DNA from: Bacteroidota bacterium | Lineage (GTDB): Bacteria; Bacteroidota; Ignavibacteria; Ignavibacteriales; Melioribacteraceae | DNA: 57,575 nt | Assembly: GCA_021824635.1 (NCBI GenBank) | Contig: JAKAKD010000053.1 | Location: 1 to 57,575 of the forward strand | Direction: 5' to 3' | Program-made: the position numbers and the translations under genes | Notes under the pieces: generated by a model | What the model saw: the letters and a program-made list of their open reading frames with translations, nothing else | What the model was told of the DNA's origin: nothing | The model's database searches: none | In this document: in pieces, positions 49,350 through 57,575 of the stretch | How positions within the stretch are numbered: position 1 is the stretch's first letter | Layout: each line of letters opens with the position of its first letter

Positions 49350-49787
49350 TTAAGTAGTAACAAAACTCTGATTAGGACTAGACCCTAAAAAGTATTTACC
49401 TCTCAATTTCAGAAGATCAAATAGTGCGTTGAGAAGTGTATGAATGTCTGATGGCTTACTTAAATAAATATCGCAGCCTGCATCAAGTGCGTTTATTCTA
49501 TCTTTATTGAAAGCATGAGCTGTGTAGCAGACTACCGGTATTTCTGAAAAGTCTGGATTGTTTCTCACCTCTCTGGTCAAGTCGAGACCGTTTTTATCAC
49601 CTTTGATTGAAATATCCATCAAGATGATGTCGTATTTTTCTCTACCCATTAAATTATAGAAAGATTCAGAGGAGTCACAAATATCAACCATAAAATATTT
49701 TTTGAGAAACAGTTGAAGAAATTTCTGATTCTCAAAATCATCTTCAGTAATTAGAAGTCTTGGTTTTTCTTCCGTTGTATTCCCCAT
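49350..49787 (-). CDS. Stand-alone response regulator receiver domain
   Basis: A 145-residue CheY-like receiver without an output domain. The acid pocket is in LLITEDDFEN, the phospho-Asp is D58 in ILMDISIKGD, a Thr lies in VVCYTAHAF and the Lys in LSKPSD (about 110-115). It overlaps the upstream histidine kinase gene by 37 bases, and GGAG precedes its ATG, so the pair is co-translated. As there is no DNA-binding part, it may pass the phosphate on or act by protein contact. Confidence 0.92.
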   Translation of the reverse strand: MGNTTEEKPRLLITEDDFENQKFLQLFLKKYFMVDICDSSESFYNLMGREKYDIILMDISIKGDKNGLDLTREVRNNPDFSEIPVVCYTAHAFNKDRINALDAGCDIYLSKPSDIHTLLNALFDLLKLRGKYFLGSSPNQSFVTT

Positions 49788-51064
49788 CTTTTTTCTCCGT
49801 TCAAAATTACTGTGAAAGTTGTTCCGTGATTTATTTCACTTTTTACTTTTATTTTTGCTTTGTTAATGTCAATAAAGCTTTTAATCAAAGAAAGTCCTAA
49901 ACCGGTTCCATCGTAACGGCGTGTATATCCCATCTCTTCTTGTGTAAATGGAACAAACAGTTTATCAATATATTCTTTGGATATTCCTTTCCCTGAATCG
50001 GAAACATCAACGCAGACAGATGAACCGCTTTGGTAGATGTTCATTTTGATCCATCCTTTGTCTGTGTACTTAATTGCATTATCGAGTAGGTTCATAAAGA
50101 TTTGAGCTAATGCGTAATGATCCACAATTACAGAAACTTCTTCATTGATTGAATTAGTCAATTCTAAAGAGAGGTCTTTCTCTTCTGCCATTGACATAAA
50201 TTCATTTTGAAGTGTTTTTAAAAGCGAATAAAGATCAACCAATTCAAAACGTGCATCATACTTGCCGGTATGAAGTTGAGACACGTTAAGCAGAAGGTCA
50301 AAAGTTCTGTAAAGACGTTTGCTGTTATTCTTCATAGAACGTAGAATATTAGAATACTCATCTTTCTTTTCATCATGTAATTCATCAGCTAACAAATCTG
50401 AATAGCCGACAATAACATTTAAAGGTGAGCGAATTTCATGAGAGATTTGTGCGAGAAAAAATTCTTTCATCCGTTTGGCATCTTCCGCTCTTATCAGTGC
50501 TTCTTTAAGATTGCGCTCGGTATTTTTTAGCTCAGTAATATCGCGTCCGTAAACCTGGCAGACATGAAATTTAGAAACACCTTCTATAATGAATTGAAAA
50601 TATTTTCCTCCCAATAGTGCCGTATCGCTGATTGTCAGGTTATTCGAAATTACTTCTTTAATGTCATGGTCGTTTACGAATGGAAGAACTTTTTGAGCCT
50701 GCTCGCCAAGAAGATTCTTACCCGGAAATATTTTGTGTGCTGAATTGTTTGCAAGTATAATTAATCCCGATGGATCAAATCTGAAAATCGGATCGGGAGA
50801 AAGTGATGCAAAAAGAGCCATAAGTTCGGCTTGTTCCAGCTTCAGGTTTTTTTCCTCTTCAAGATGCTTCTTTCTCATCGGAATTATAACGTAACGATAA
50901 TAGATAAACGTTATCACAAGGATAAAAGTCAACGCAAGAATAGAGAATAAAATTGGATTTTCTATACTAAACAGCGTTTCCGGTTTTATCTTCTCTGTAG
51001 ATCGAAAAGTAGAATCCAAAGAGGATTTGGGCAATTGTTGTAATATGAAAAAAAGCAGTTGCAT
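49751..51064 (-). CDS. PAS-containing membrane histidine kinase
   Basis: A 437-residue sensor kinase with one clear transmembrane helix (about 38-62, PILFSILALTFILVITFIYY), a PAS domain (LFASLSPDPIFRFDPSGLIILANNSAHKIF and later residues), a HisKA domain with phospho-His H209 in QISHEIRSPLN, and a HATPase domain with NLLDNAIKYTDKG, DSGKGIS and GTGLGLSLIKSF. It transfers phosphate to the downstream receiver. Its first 98 bases overlap the end of the upstream membrane-protein gene in another frame. The start is therefore uncertain, and the two may work as one split sensor. Confidence 0.9.
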   Translation of the reverse strand: MQLLFFILQQLPKSSLDSTFRSTEKIKPETLFSIENPILFSILALTFILVITFIYYRYVIIPMRKKHLEEEKNLKLEQAELMALFASLSPDPIFRFDPSGLIILANNSAHKIFPGKNLLGEQAQKVLPFVNDHDIKEVISNNLTISDTALLGGKYFQFIIEGVSKFHVCQVYGRDITELKNTERNLKEALIRAEDAKRMKEFFLAQISHEIRSPLNVIVGYSDLLADELHDEKKDEYSNILRSMKNNSKRLYRTFDLLLNVSQLHTGKYDARFELVDLYSLLKTLQNEFMSMAEEKDLSLELTNSINEEVSVIVDHYALAQIFMNLLDNAIKYTDKGWIKMNIYQSGSSVCVDVSDSGKGISKEYIDKLFVPFTQEEMGYTRRYDGTGLGLSLIKSFIDINKAKIKVKSEINHGTTFTVILNGEKRWGIQRKKNQDF

Positions 51065-51545
51065 CAGCTAAACCTATTAAAACGATGAAAAATTTCGAAA
51101 TAGATGTAAGAGTGTAAAAAACTAAAGCTAAATAGAAAAAATTGAATTTTGAATTTGTAGCATATTCAACTACAAAAATTTTAAGAAATGTGAGTAGGAT
51201 GACAAATTGAATAAAAATTATTAATAATAAACCTTCTTCTATCTTAAAATTAAGGATGAATGACAATACGGCTAAACATAATCCTACAAAGATCATTGCA
51301 TAATTAAACTTACTTGAATTTTTCTTCCATAAAATACTTGGCAATAATAAATAACAGCCGATTATATAATAGTTGAACGAAATTGCATTTTTAAAGATTT
51401 CAAAGTAAATCAATGCAATTGGGTCCATTAAAGCGAGAATTAGAAAAAAATAAAACTTACTTTTCCGAAATTGTCTAAATGGAGGTATCAACCAAACAAT
51501 AATGCTGAAGTAAATTAAAAATTTAGATAATGAAATAGCAGACAT
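50967..51545 (-). CDS. Polytopic membrane protein upstream of the histidine kinase
   Basis: A 192-residue protein of about six helices (from MSAISLSKFLIYFSIIVWL to HITTIAQILFGFYF). No family is recognised, but its size and topology resemble the membrane sensor domains fused to histidine kinases in other bacteria. The open frame overlaps the kinase start by 98 bases, more than usual for coupled genes. Either a split sensor, or a frameshift has divided one longer kinase. Translation begins six bases after the lipoprotein stop upstream. Confidence 0.6.
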   Translation of the reverse strand: MSAISLSKFLIYFSIIVWLIPPFRQFRKSKFYFFLILALMDPIALIYFEIFKNAISFNYYIIGCYLLLPSILWKKNSSKFNYAMIFVGLCLAVLSFILNFKIEEGLLLIIFIQFVILLTFLKIFVVEYATNSKFNFFYLALVFYTLTSISKFFIVLIGLADATAFFHITTIAQILFGFYFSIYREDKTGNAV

Positions 51546-51551
51546 AGTTTA

Positions 51552-52118
51552 TTAATTAGGACACGTTGGTGGACAAGGTAATGCAAACTCAAGCGTTGCA
51601 TCAGCATAAGATAAAGTTAAAACACCGTCTCGTAATTCCACAGCTACGGCATCAGCAGCGCTCTTTGCCAGGTTTAATGATGATTTCTTTGCCTTTAATA
51701 ATTCTAGAATCATGCTTTTACTAAAGGAGTATATCTGCTCATCTTTTTCAAGTTCATCCCTATCCTCGGTAAGTGATTCCTTCTTTTCATTTGTTACAAC
51801 TACCCGGTTATTTTTAATAGTGAAAAAAATGTAATCTTTCCCTTTTGCAACTGCATTTTTTAAGTCGTCGGTGCTTATCTGAACTGAACTGATAACTTTT
51901 CCGAACAGCACGTCTGCTTCATGCTTATCAAACAATTTCCCAATAACGCCAAATTTACCGTTTTGAGCATTACCGTTTGTCGTTCCATTGTCTTTGGATA
52001 ATGCCAAAGGGTTAGAACTTGGTGAAGGTGAACTTGGCTGCTCTGAATTTTCAGAACATGAAATTGAGATTAAAAGAATAACAGTAATAAAGGCGAGTGA
52101 TAATAATAGTTTTTTCAT
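51552..52118 (-). CDS. Predicted lipoprotein of unknown function
   Basis: A 188-residue lipoprotein: signal peptide MKKLLLSLAFITVILL with lipobox ISISC. A Ser/Pro-rich linker (SEQPSSPSPSSNP) and a folded part follow, ending with the unusual tail LPCPPTCPN. Mature segments such as FFTIKNNRVVVTNEKK look like beta strands. No family is recognised. It begins the four-gene unit lipoprotein / membrane protein / kinase / receiver, so it could be the ligand-facing part of that sensor (inference). Confidence 0.65.
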   Translation of the reverse strand: MKKLLLSLAFITVILLISISCSENSEQPSSPSPSSNPLALSKDNGTTNGNAQNGKFGVIGKLFDKHEADVLFGKVISSVQISTDDLKNAVAKGKDYIFFTIKNNRVVVTNEKKESLTEDRDELEKDEQIYSFSKSMILELLKAKKSSLNLAKSAADAVAVELRDGVLTLSYADATLEFALPCPPTCPN

Positions 52119-52214
52119 ATAAACTCCTGGCTGAGTGTTAATGATTTTTTACTATAATTAGATAATTATAGCTTTTGAAATATAGAGATTTACAACCAAA
52201 CTACAAATCGGTTT

Positions 52215-53243
52215 TTAAAAAAATCCGGCAATTTCCGCCTTACAGAAAGGACAATGTTTTCCATTCAAATTGTTAGTTAGAACGGAATGCCAATCCCGTG
52301 TAATAAGAGTTTTACGGCAATTGGGGCAATATGTGTTCTGCGCGGTCTTATCATGGATGTTTCCAACATAGCAAAACTTAATTCCCAAATCTAAAGCAAT
52401 CTTTCTTGCATTTATTAATGTTGCAGCCGGAGTATTTGATTTATCAATCATCATAAAGTCAGGATGGAATGCCGTGAAATGAAGAGGAACTTCATCTCCA
52501 ATGTTATTCAATATCCATTCGCACATTTGTTTAGTTTCTTCTTCAGAATCGTTTTCTCCGGGGATCATTAAATTCGTAATCTCAAACCAAACATCAGTTT
52601 CTTTTTTTAGCCAGACGAGTGTATCTAATACATCGGAGAGATGAGATGAAGTTAATTTGTAATAAAAATTTTCTGAGAATGCTTTCAGATCAACATTAGC
52701 GGCGTCAATAAATTTATAAACATCTTTCCGGGCTTCTTTATCAATGTAGCCTGCAGTTACCATTACTGATTTAATACCTTCTTCGCGTGCAAGTTTTGAG
52801 ATATCAATTACATATTCGCCAAAAATTACCGGGTCGTTATATGTGAAAGCAATTGAAGGAACTCTCTGTTTTTTAGCAAGAGCTACAACATCTTCGGGAG
52901 ATGCAGAAAGAGAACGGACGCTGTCCATTTTTGATTTAGAGATAGACCAGTTTTGACAAAACTTACAACCTAGGTTACATCCGGCTGTTCCAAAACTTAA
53001 TATCTTTGTGCCGGGTAGAAAATGATTAAGCGGCTTCTTCTCAATCGGATCTATCGCAAATCCGGTGGGTTTACCATAACCTGTAGAATAGAGCTTGCCG
53101 TCAATGTTTTTGCGTATGAAACAAAAGCCCGCTTGTCCTTCGCCGATTGTACAATAACGCGGACAAAGCGTACAAAGAATTTTTCCGTTCTCTGCCTCTT
53201 TCCACCAAAGTGCGGGATGATATTTTTCTGTTTGTAAACTCAT
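52215..53243 (-). CDS. amrS: AmmeMemoRadiSam system radical SAM enzyme (AmrS)
   Basis: A 342-residue radical SAM protein. The N-terminal CTLCPRYCTIGEGQAGFC is followed by the SAM cluster motif GTAGCNLGCKFCQNWS (CX3CX2C). FTYNDPVIFGEYV, VMVTAGYI, VDLKAFSE and TNLMIPGEND are typical of AmrS. The C-terminus holds two CXXC pairs (CPNC and CPFC), likely a zinc ribbon. Usually its gene sits near Memo-like amrB and AMMECR1-like amrA; neither is visible in this window. The substrate of the system is unsettled, so only the family is assigned. Confidence 0.9.
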   Translation of the reverse strand: MSLQTEKYHPALWWKEAENGKILCTLCPRYCTIGEGQAGFCFIRKNIDGKLYSTGYGKPTGFAIDPIEKKPLNHFLPGTKILSFGTAGCNLGCKFCQNWSISKSKMDSVRSLSASPEDVVALAKKQRVPSIAFTYNDPVIFGEYVIDISKLAREEGIKSVMVTAGYIDKEARKDVYKFIDAANVDLKAFSENFYYKLTSSHLSDVLDTLVWLKKETDVWFEITNLMIPGENDSEEETKQMCEWILNNIGDEVPLHFTAFHPDFMMIDKSNTPAATLINARKIALDLGIKFCYVGNIHDKTAQNTYCPNCRKTLITRDWHSVLTNNLNGKHCPFCKAEIAGFF

Positions 53244-53267
53244 AGCTCATCAAATCAAAAGATTTCA

Positions 53268-54695
53268 TCAGATTACTTCAAAACGAATCCAGTTTTCGCG
53301 AACATTTTTAATTTTTAATCCGCCCTCAGTAAAAATTATTAAATCACCATGTGTAACAATTTTTTCATCAAGAATTTGTTTTCGCACAATCTTTGCGGCT
53401 GTATTTCTGTTGCTTATATCTTGACAGTACAATGATAGAACACCCCATTTAAGAGAAAGCTTATTCATTGTATCAAAACTATCCGAAACAGCAATAATCA
53501 TTGCCTGCGGTCTAAATTTTGAAAGGCTATTCGGAGTATTTCCTTTGGCTGTAAATGCTACTATTGCTGTTGCTTTAATCTGTTTGGCAATCGAACAGAT
53601 TCCTTTGTTCATCGAATCGAATAAATTTTCCTCAATAAATTCGGGCTGTGTAAAATTTATCTCTCTATCAAATTCGTAAGCGAGTTCGGCGTTAAGAATT
53701 ATCTCTCTCATCAATTTTACTGCCTGTACCGGAAATTTTCCAACCGAAGTTTCTGCGCTCAACATCACGACATCAGTTCCGTCCCAAACAGCGTTTGCAA
53801 CATCGGATGCTTCTGCTCTAGTTGGAACTGGATTACTCACCATTGATTCGAGCATCTGAGTGGCAGTTATAACAAGTTTACCTAACTCGTTGCATCTTTT
53901 GATAATTCTTTTTTGAATTATCGGTACATCATATGGTTTTAATTCAACACCAAGATCACCGCGTGCAACCATTATTCCATCGGCGGCATTTAAGATTGTC
54001 TCAAAATTTGTAACTGCTTCCGGTTTTTCAATTTTTGCAATTATCGGCCGATCAAAACCGCGTTCTTGTAACCACTTTCTTAAATCATAAATATCAGATG
54101 CTTTTCTAACGAAAGAGAGAGCTATAAAATCAACACGGTGTTTCAACGCAAATTCAAGATTAGCTAAATCCAATTCTGTGACTGATGGTGAACTTAGTTT
54201 CATTCCCGGAAGATTCATTCCCTTCTTGGGTCTTAGGATTCCGCCGTTAATAACTTCGCATATAACCGATGTTTTGGTTTTCGAAATAACTTTTAAATTT
54301 ATCAGTCCGTCATCTATAAGAATTTTGTCTCCGACTTCCGCATCAACCGGTAAATGAGAATATGAAGTGGAAATTTTTTGCGCTGTGCCAATTGCTTCCC
54401 CGGTTGTTATCTCAATTTTATTCCCGTCAAATATTTCAATTTCCGGTTTCTCTAATTCACCGATTCTAATTTTGGGACCCTGTAAATCAATAAGGATAGG
54501 GATTGGAAGTGATTTTGAAATGCACAATTCATTTATAGAATTAAAAACTTTTTCAAAATAGTCCAAATTGCCATGAGAAAAATTAAGTCTGAACGCATTA
54601 CAGCCGGCATCAATTAATGCTTCTAATTTTTCTTTCGAGTCGGTTGCCGGTCCAATCGTGGCAAGTATTTTGGTCTTTGCGAATTTTCTTGTCAT
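53268..54695 (-). CDS. pyk: Pyruvate kinase
   Basis: Last step of glycolysis, phosphoenolpyruvate and ADP to pyruvate and ATP. TKILATIGPATDSKEKL starts the protein, then FRLNFSHG (Arg and Asn of the site), LIDLQGPKIRIG, VDFIALSFVRKASDI, IIAKIEKPEAV with the catalytic Lys, MVARGDLGVE and ATQMLESM. Length of 475 residues is normal and the C-terminal domain is present. The start overlaps the end of the Lon-type gene by four bases, so the two are probably co-transcribed, an unusual pairing. Confidence 0.96.
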   Translation of the reverse strand: MTRKFAKTKILATIGPATDSKEKLEALIDAGCNAFRLNFSHGNLDYFEKVFNSINELCISKSLPIPILIDLQGPKIRIGELEKPEIEIFDGNKIEITTGEAIGTAQKISTSYSHLPVDAEVGDKILIDDGLINLKVISKTKTSVICEVINGGILRPKKGMNLPGMKLSSPSVTELDLANLEFALKHRVDFIALSFVRKASDIYDLRKWLQERGFDRPIIAKIEKPEAVTNFETILNAADGIMVARGDLGVELKPYDVPIIQKRIIKRCNELGKLVITATQMLESMVSNPVPTRAEASDVANAVWDGTDVVMLSAETSVGKFPVQAVKLMREIILNAELAYEFDREINFTQPEFIEENLFDSMNKGICSIAKQIKATAIVAFTAKGNTPNSLSKFRPQAMIIAVSDSFDTMNKLSLKWGVLSLYCQDISNRNTAAKIVRKQILDEKIVTHGDLIIFTEGGLKIKNVRENWIRFEVI

Positions 54696-57181
54696 TTTCT
54701 CTTTTTGCCCTTTAACGATTTTTCTTCACCGTTTTCTTTTGCTTTAAAATTATTTTTTTTCTTTTCTGCCGGGCGTAATCTTTTTCTCATTGAAGTAAGT
54801 TCTTTTTCTACTTCGCCGAAAACAGTATTCGGTTCAAACTTTCCATTCTTCAATCTCGTGCCAGTACGAATGCCGGTAAGAATTTCAATTGCCTCTTCAA
54901 CCTTTTTGACTGCATAGATATGGAAATTATTTTTTTTCACCGCATCAACCACTTCATCGCTAAGCATCAAGTCTTTAACATTCTGCGCGGGGATCACTAC
55001 ACCTTGTCTGCCTGTCAATCCTTTTGATTTGCAGACGTCAAAAAATCCTTCAACCTTTTCGTTAACTCCGCCGATCGGTTGAATTTCTCCTTTCTGATTA
55101 ACCGATCCGGTAATTGCAAATGATTGTTTGATGGGAATATTTGAAAGTGCTGAAAGAAGAGCACAAATTTCTGTTATGGATGCGCTGTCTCCGTCAATCA
55201 TTCCGTATCCTTGTTCAAAGACTAAACTTGCTGTAAATGAAAGAGGAATACGTGAGCCGAAATTTTCTCTGAAGTAACCGGAAATTATTAACACACCTTT
55301 GTTGTGAGTATTTCCGCTTAATCCGGATTCCCGCTCAACATTAATAATATTTCCGGTACCGAGCGCAACAGAAGCGGTGATTCTTGTTGGTTTTCCGAAT
55401 GCAAATTTACCGCTTTCGTAAACGGCAAGACCGTTAATAGTTCCCACGCGTAAACCATCTGTATCAATCAGAATAGTTCCGTCGTTAATCATTTCGGAAA
55501 GTTTTGATTCATAAAGTCCGTGCCGTTCTTTTGAAGAATTGAATGCTTCATCAACGTGAAAACTTGTTACCATTTTATGCTTGTTGTCGCGCGCCCAAAA
55601 GCATGCTTCACGTACTAGATCGGCAATGTATGCAAAGCGTGTTGTAAGTTTATTCTTCTCGCCGGCGTAACGCGCGCCATATTCAATAATTTTTGCAATT
55701 GCGGATTTATCGAACTCTAAAAGTTTTTCCGATTGAATTAGTTTCTTAATAACCATTGCGTATTCGGTCATTGTTGATTCCGAACGTTTCATTTCATAAT
55801 CAAAATCTGCCTTAACTTTGAAAATTTTATTAAAGTCATCTTCGTAAGAAGAAAGAATAGAATAGATGTAGCTGTTTCCAATCAATATAACTTTTGTGTC
55901 AACGTCAATCGCTTCCGGTTTTAATATGCTGGGTGATAGTTGATAAAGATTGGCAACATCTTGAATTTCCAATTGACCGAACAACAAAACTCGTTTAAGA
56001 GTTTTCCACACACCTGGTTCTCCAAAAGCATCCATAGCATTTATTATTATATATCCGCCGTTTGCTCTAAGAAGAGAACCTGCTTTTATTTTTGTGAAGT
56101 CCGCATACCAGCCGCCTTTCCCGTCGCTGTATTTTTCTATTGTGCCGAATAAGTTGTTGTAAGTCGGAGACGTTTCAACAATAACCGGACATCTTTTTGT
56201 GCGCGAGTTATCGAGTATAATATTGAGTTCATATTCTTTCAAATAATCTATTATAACACCGCCATCGGATTCTTCTCTTGTTGGTTTTTGCCCTTTAAAT
56301 ACATCCAGATTAAGAAGAATGCTTTCGTGAACCTGATCTAAATATTCTTTAACGGAATGAATTTTATATTTCTTCTTCAAGTCTTCAAGTGTAAGCGCTA
56401 TAAACTCATTAACAAATTCACTTTCAAGTTTTGCAACCCTTTCTTGAAAATCTTGTGTGAGTTTTAAACTTTCTCTGAAAACTCTCTGAAGTTCATCTTG
56501 ATAAGAAGCATACTTTGTTACAATCTCTTCTGCTTTTTCTTTTGTGATTTTTTCAGTGTGAATTAGTTCATCAAGCTGTTGGACAAAAACCGGCTGTTCG
56601 TTGACAACCGCTAGAATTTCGGGACGGGCAAGTTCTCCAACTTTAACCTGACCTAGAGTGAAGTTATCTTTTTTAAGTTTTTCTTCAAACTCCGTCATCA
56701 TCTTCTGCTGTATTTTACCGAACTCCGAGAAGATTTGTTTCTTCTGTTTTGCGAATGGTTCGGCGGAAAGAAGCTGGGGAATTTTTTCTTGTAAAAATTT
56801 AATTGAGCGCGATAAATCTTTTTTAAATTTGTTGGCTTGTCCGGCAGGAAACTGCAGCAGCATTGGCCTGTCTTCATCCTTAAAATTATTTACGTATGCG
56901 TAATCATTAAGATTAGAACAGTCCGGTGTGATTGATTCAAGCATCTGTTTTATTGCCGTAAACTTACCGGTGCCGGAAAGACCGGTAATAAAAATATTAT
57001 AGCCGGGACTTTTCAATTCAACGCCTAGACGCAAAGCTTTCAAAGCGCGTTCCTGACCAACAATTCCTTCAATTGGTTTTATATTCTTTGTGTTCTCGAA
57101 ATCAAATACATCCGTGTCGCAAGTCCATTTTAAATCTTCTGATTTTAATTCATTCAATGTGCGGGCTTTAAGAAGTGCCAT
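54692..57181 (-). CDS. Lon-type AAA protease (LonB/AAA_32 family)
   Basis: An 829-residue ATP-dependent protease. After about 60 residues comes Walker A (ITGLSGTGKFTA, 65-76), a long coiled-coil-rich insert of about 200 residues with many Lys and Glu, and further AAA elements (GGYIIINAMDAF). The proteolytic Ser is S666 in DGDSAS and Lys K709 in NEKVEGFF; their spacing of 43 is the same as S679 and K722 of E. coli Lon. The tail is basic (NNFKAKENGEEK). This is the family with an insert, not classical Lon. I start at 57181 (MALLKARTLN) with AGGAAA upstream; the frame upstream to 57265 is not used. Confidence 0.93.
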   Translation of the reverse strand: MALLKARTLNELKSEDLKWTCDTDVFDFENTKNIKPIEGIVGQERALKALRLGVELKSPGYNIFITGLSGTGKFTAIKQMLESITPDCSNLNDYAYVNNFKDEDRPMLLQFPAGQANKFKKDLSRSIKFLQEKIPQLLSAEPFAKQKKQIFSEFGKIQQKMMTEFEEKLKKDNFTLGQVKVGELARPEILAVVNEQPVFVQQLDELIHTEKITKEKAEEIVTKYASYQDELQRVFRESLKLTQDFQERVAKLESEFVNEFIALTLEDLKKKYKIHSVKEYLDQVHESILLNLDVFKGQKPTREESDGGVIIDYLKEYELNIILDNSRTKRCPVIVETSPTYNNLFGTIEKYSDGKGGWYADFTKIKAGSLLRANGGYIIINAMDAFGEPGVWKTLKRVLLFGQLEIQDVANLYQLSPSILKPEAIDVDTKVILIGNSYIYSILSSYEDDFNKIFKVKADFDYEMKRSESTMTEYAMVIKKLIQSEKLLEFDKSAIAKIIEYGARYAGEKNKLTTRFAYIADLVREACFWARDNKHKMVTSFHVDEAFNSSKERHGLYESKLSEMINDGTILIDTDGLRVGTINGLAVYESGKFAFGKPTRITASVALGTGNIINVERESGLSGNTHNKGVLIISGYFRENFGSRIPLSFTASLVFEQGYGMIDGDSASITEICALLSALSNIPIKQSFAITGSVNQKGEIQPIGGVNEKVEGFFDVCKSKGLTGRQGVVIPAQNVKDLMLSDEVVDAVKKNNFHIYAVKKVEEAIEILTGIRTGTRLKNGKFEPNTVFGEVEKELTSMRKRLRPAEKKKNNFKAKENGEEKSLKGKKRK

Positions 57182-57414
57182 AAATAATTTCCTAAGATTA
57201 GTTGATGGAAATCCGGTTCTAAAATAATATAAAATTTGCGAAAGGTGTAGGGATAATGGAAACAAATTAATTCCGATATTCTTTTATGGAGACAATCCAT
57301 TTCCTATAAGCAAATTTATGTGAAAGGTTTTATGTTTGATTAGTTGTTTTTACGAAAAGCCCTTTCCCTCGCGAGATAGAGAGAAGGGATAACTGTATTT
57401 TAAAGAAAGAAAAA

Positions 57415-57575
57415 ATGAAATCACCCGCTGATATTCTTCTTGAATTGTTGCAACCTCTGAACGAGTTAAAAGAAAAAATTTATACCGCAATCCAGCATCA
57501 AAAAATTTATGTTTCTCCGTTCCCAGGTTCTTCAAGATCTCTTTTTATAAAATCAATTTCAGAAAAAGAAAAACA
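57415..57575 (+). CDS. mfd: Probable N-terminus of transcription-repair coupling factor Mfd, cut by window edge
   Basis: From ATG 57415 the frame stays open for 53 codons to the edge: MKSPADILLELLQ, then KIYVSPFPGSSRSLFIKSI. The PGSSRSLF phrase resembles the GLSGSARSVF strand near the start of Bacillus Mfd, which is why I propose it, but the fragment is too short to be sure. An AAAGAAAG site lies before the ATG. The 233-base spacer from the Lon-type gene (57182-57414) shows only a weak hairpin near CCCTTTCCCTCGCGAGATAG and nothing else. Confidence 0.5.
   Translation, partial: MKSPADILLELLQPLNELKEKIYTAIQHQKIYVSPFPGSSRSLFIKSISEKEK

Noticed and set aside
1-57575. tRNA or rRNA genes
   Set aside because: No spacer contained a recognisable T-loop GTTCRA with a matching acceptor stem and CCA-type end, and no spacer is long enough for rRNA.

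Overview
The window is AT-rich chromosomal DNA from an Ignavibacteria-like member of the Bacteroidota/Chlorobi group. Three things suggest this. One secreted protein (43845-44510) ends in a type IX secretion (T9SS) sorting domain of the YPNPFNPST type. A PorV/PorQ-like outer-membrane protein lies at 34755-35789. Many starts have AGGA-type ribosome sites. Genes are dense on both strands and I see no rRNA, tRNA or CRISPR array. A lab strain or species cannot be named from the sequence alone.

Left part (1-14.1 kb): after a partial secreted S37 (PS-10) peptidase and a CBS protein comes a tungsten/molybdenum pterin block. It holds a ThiF/MoeB-like adenylyltransferase with a MoaD/ThiS-like carrier, a large aldehyde:ferredoxin oxidoreductase (AOR) family enzyme, the tungstate ABC transporter WtpABC, MoeA, a compact MoaA, MoaC and a MOSC-MogA fusion. 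A 1-pyrroline-5-carboxylate (P5C) dehydrogenase sits directly behind wtpC, and a secreted protein with a sulfite-oxidase-like fold precedes moeA. MoaE is not in the window. A 360-bp unit, a GIY-YIG nuclease gene bracketed by inverted palindromic repeats, lies between moaC and the MOSC-MogA gene. ORF-less inverted pairs of the same repeat occur at 2.1 and 14.1 kb.

Middle part (14.2-31.3 kb): almost all genes are on the minus strand and most fit use of proline- and hydroxyproline-rich peptides. There are two M24 Xaa-Pro-type peptidases, proline dehydrogenase, a second P5C dehydrogenase, a 4-hydroxy-2-oxoglutarate aldolase-like enzyme, an alanine:glyoxylate aminotransferase-like enzyme, and a glycyl radical enzyme with its activase. 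Every active-site residue I can recall for trans-4-hydroxy-L-proline dehydratase (HypD) is present in that enzyme at a constant offset of three. The region therefore appears to encode an anaerobic dehydratase route (hydroxyproline to P5C to glutamate) and most of an oxidative route that ends in glyoxylate. An AccI-like restriction-modification pair, a Phd/ParE-type toxin-antitoxin pair, a TlpA-like thioredoxin and an outer-membrane protein are interspersed.

Right part (31.4-57.6 kb): mostly housekeeping and envelope genes. These include an EamA transporter, an MBL-fold hydrolase, phosphoglycerate mutase, PorV-like protein, a peroxiredoxin gene broken by an in-frame TAA, a sigma/anti-sigma/TonB-domain operon, TonB, RseP, Dxr, a T9SS cargo with a CxxCH motif, FabK/NMO, a sugar nucleotidyltransferase, MetK-AhcY (SAM cycle), a lipoprotein/membrane protein/histidine kinase/response regulator operon, AmrS, pyruvate kinase, a Lon-type AAA protease and probably the start of mfd.

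At least four families of short palindromic intergenic repeats are scattered through the window, plus one 30-bp palindrome inserted in frame in a lipoprotein signal peptide.
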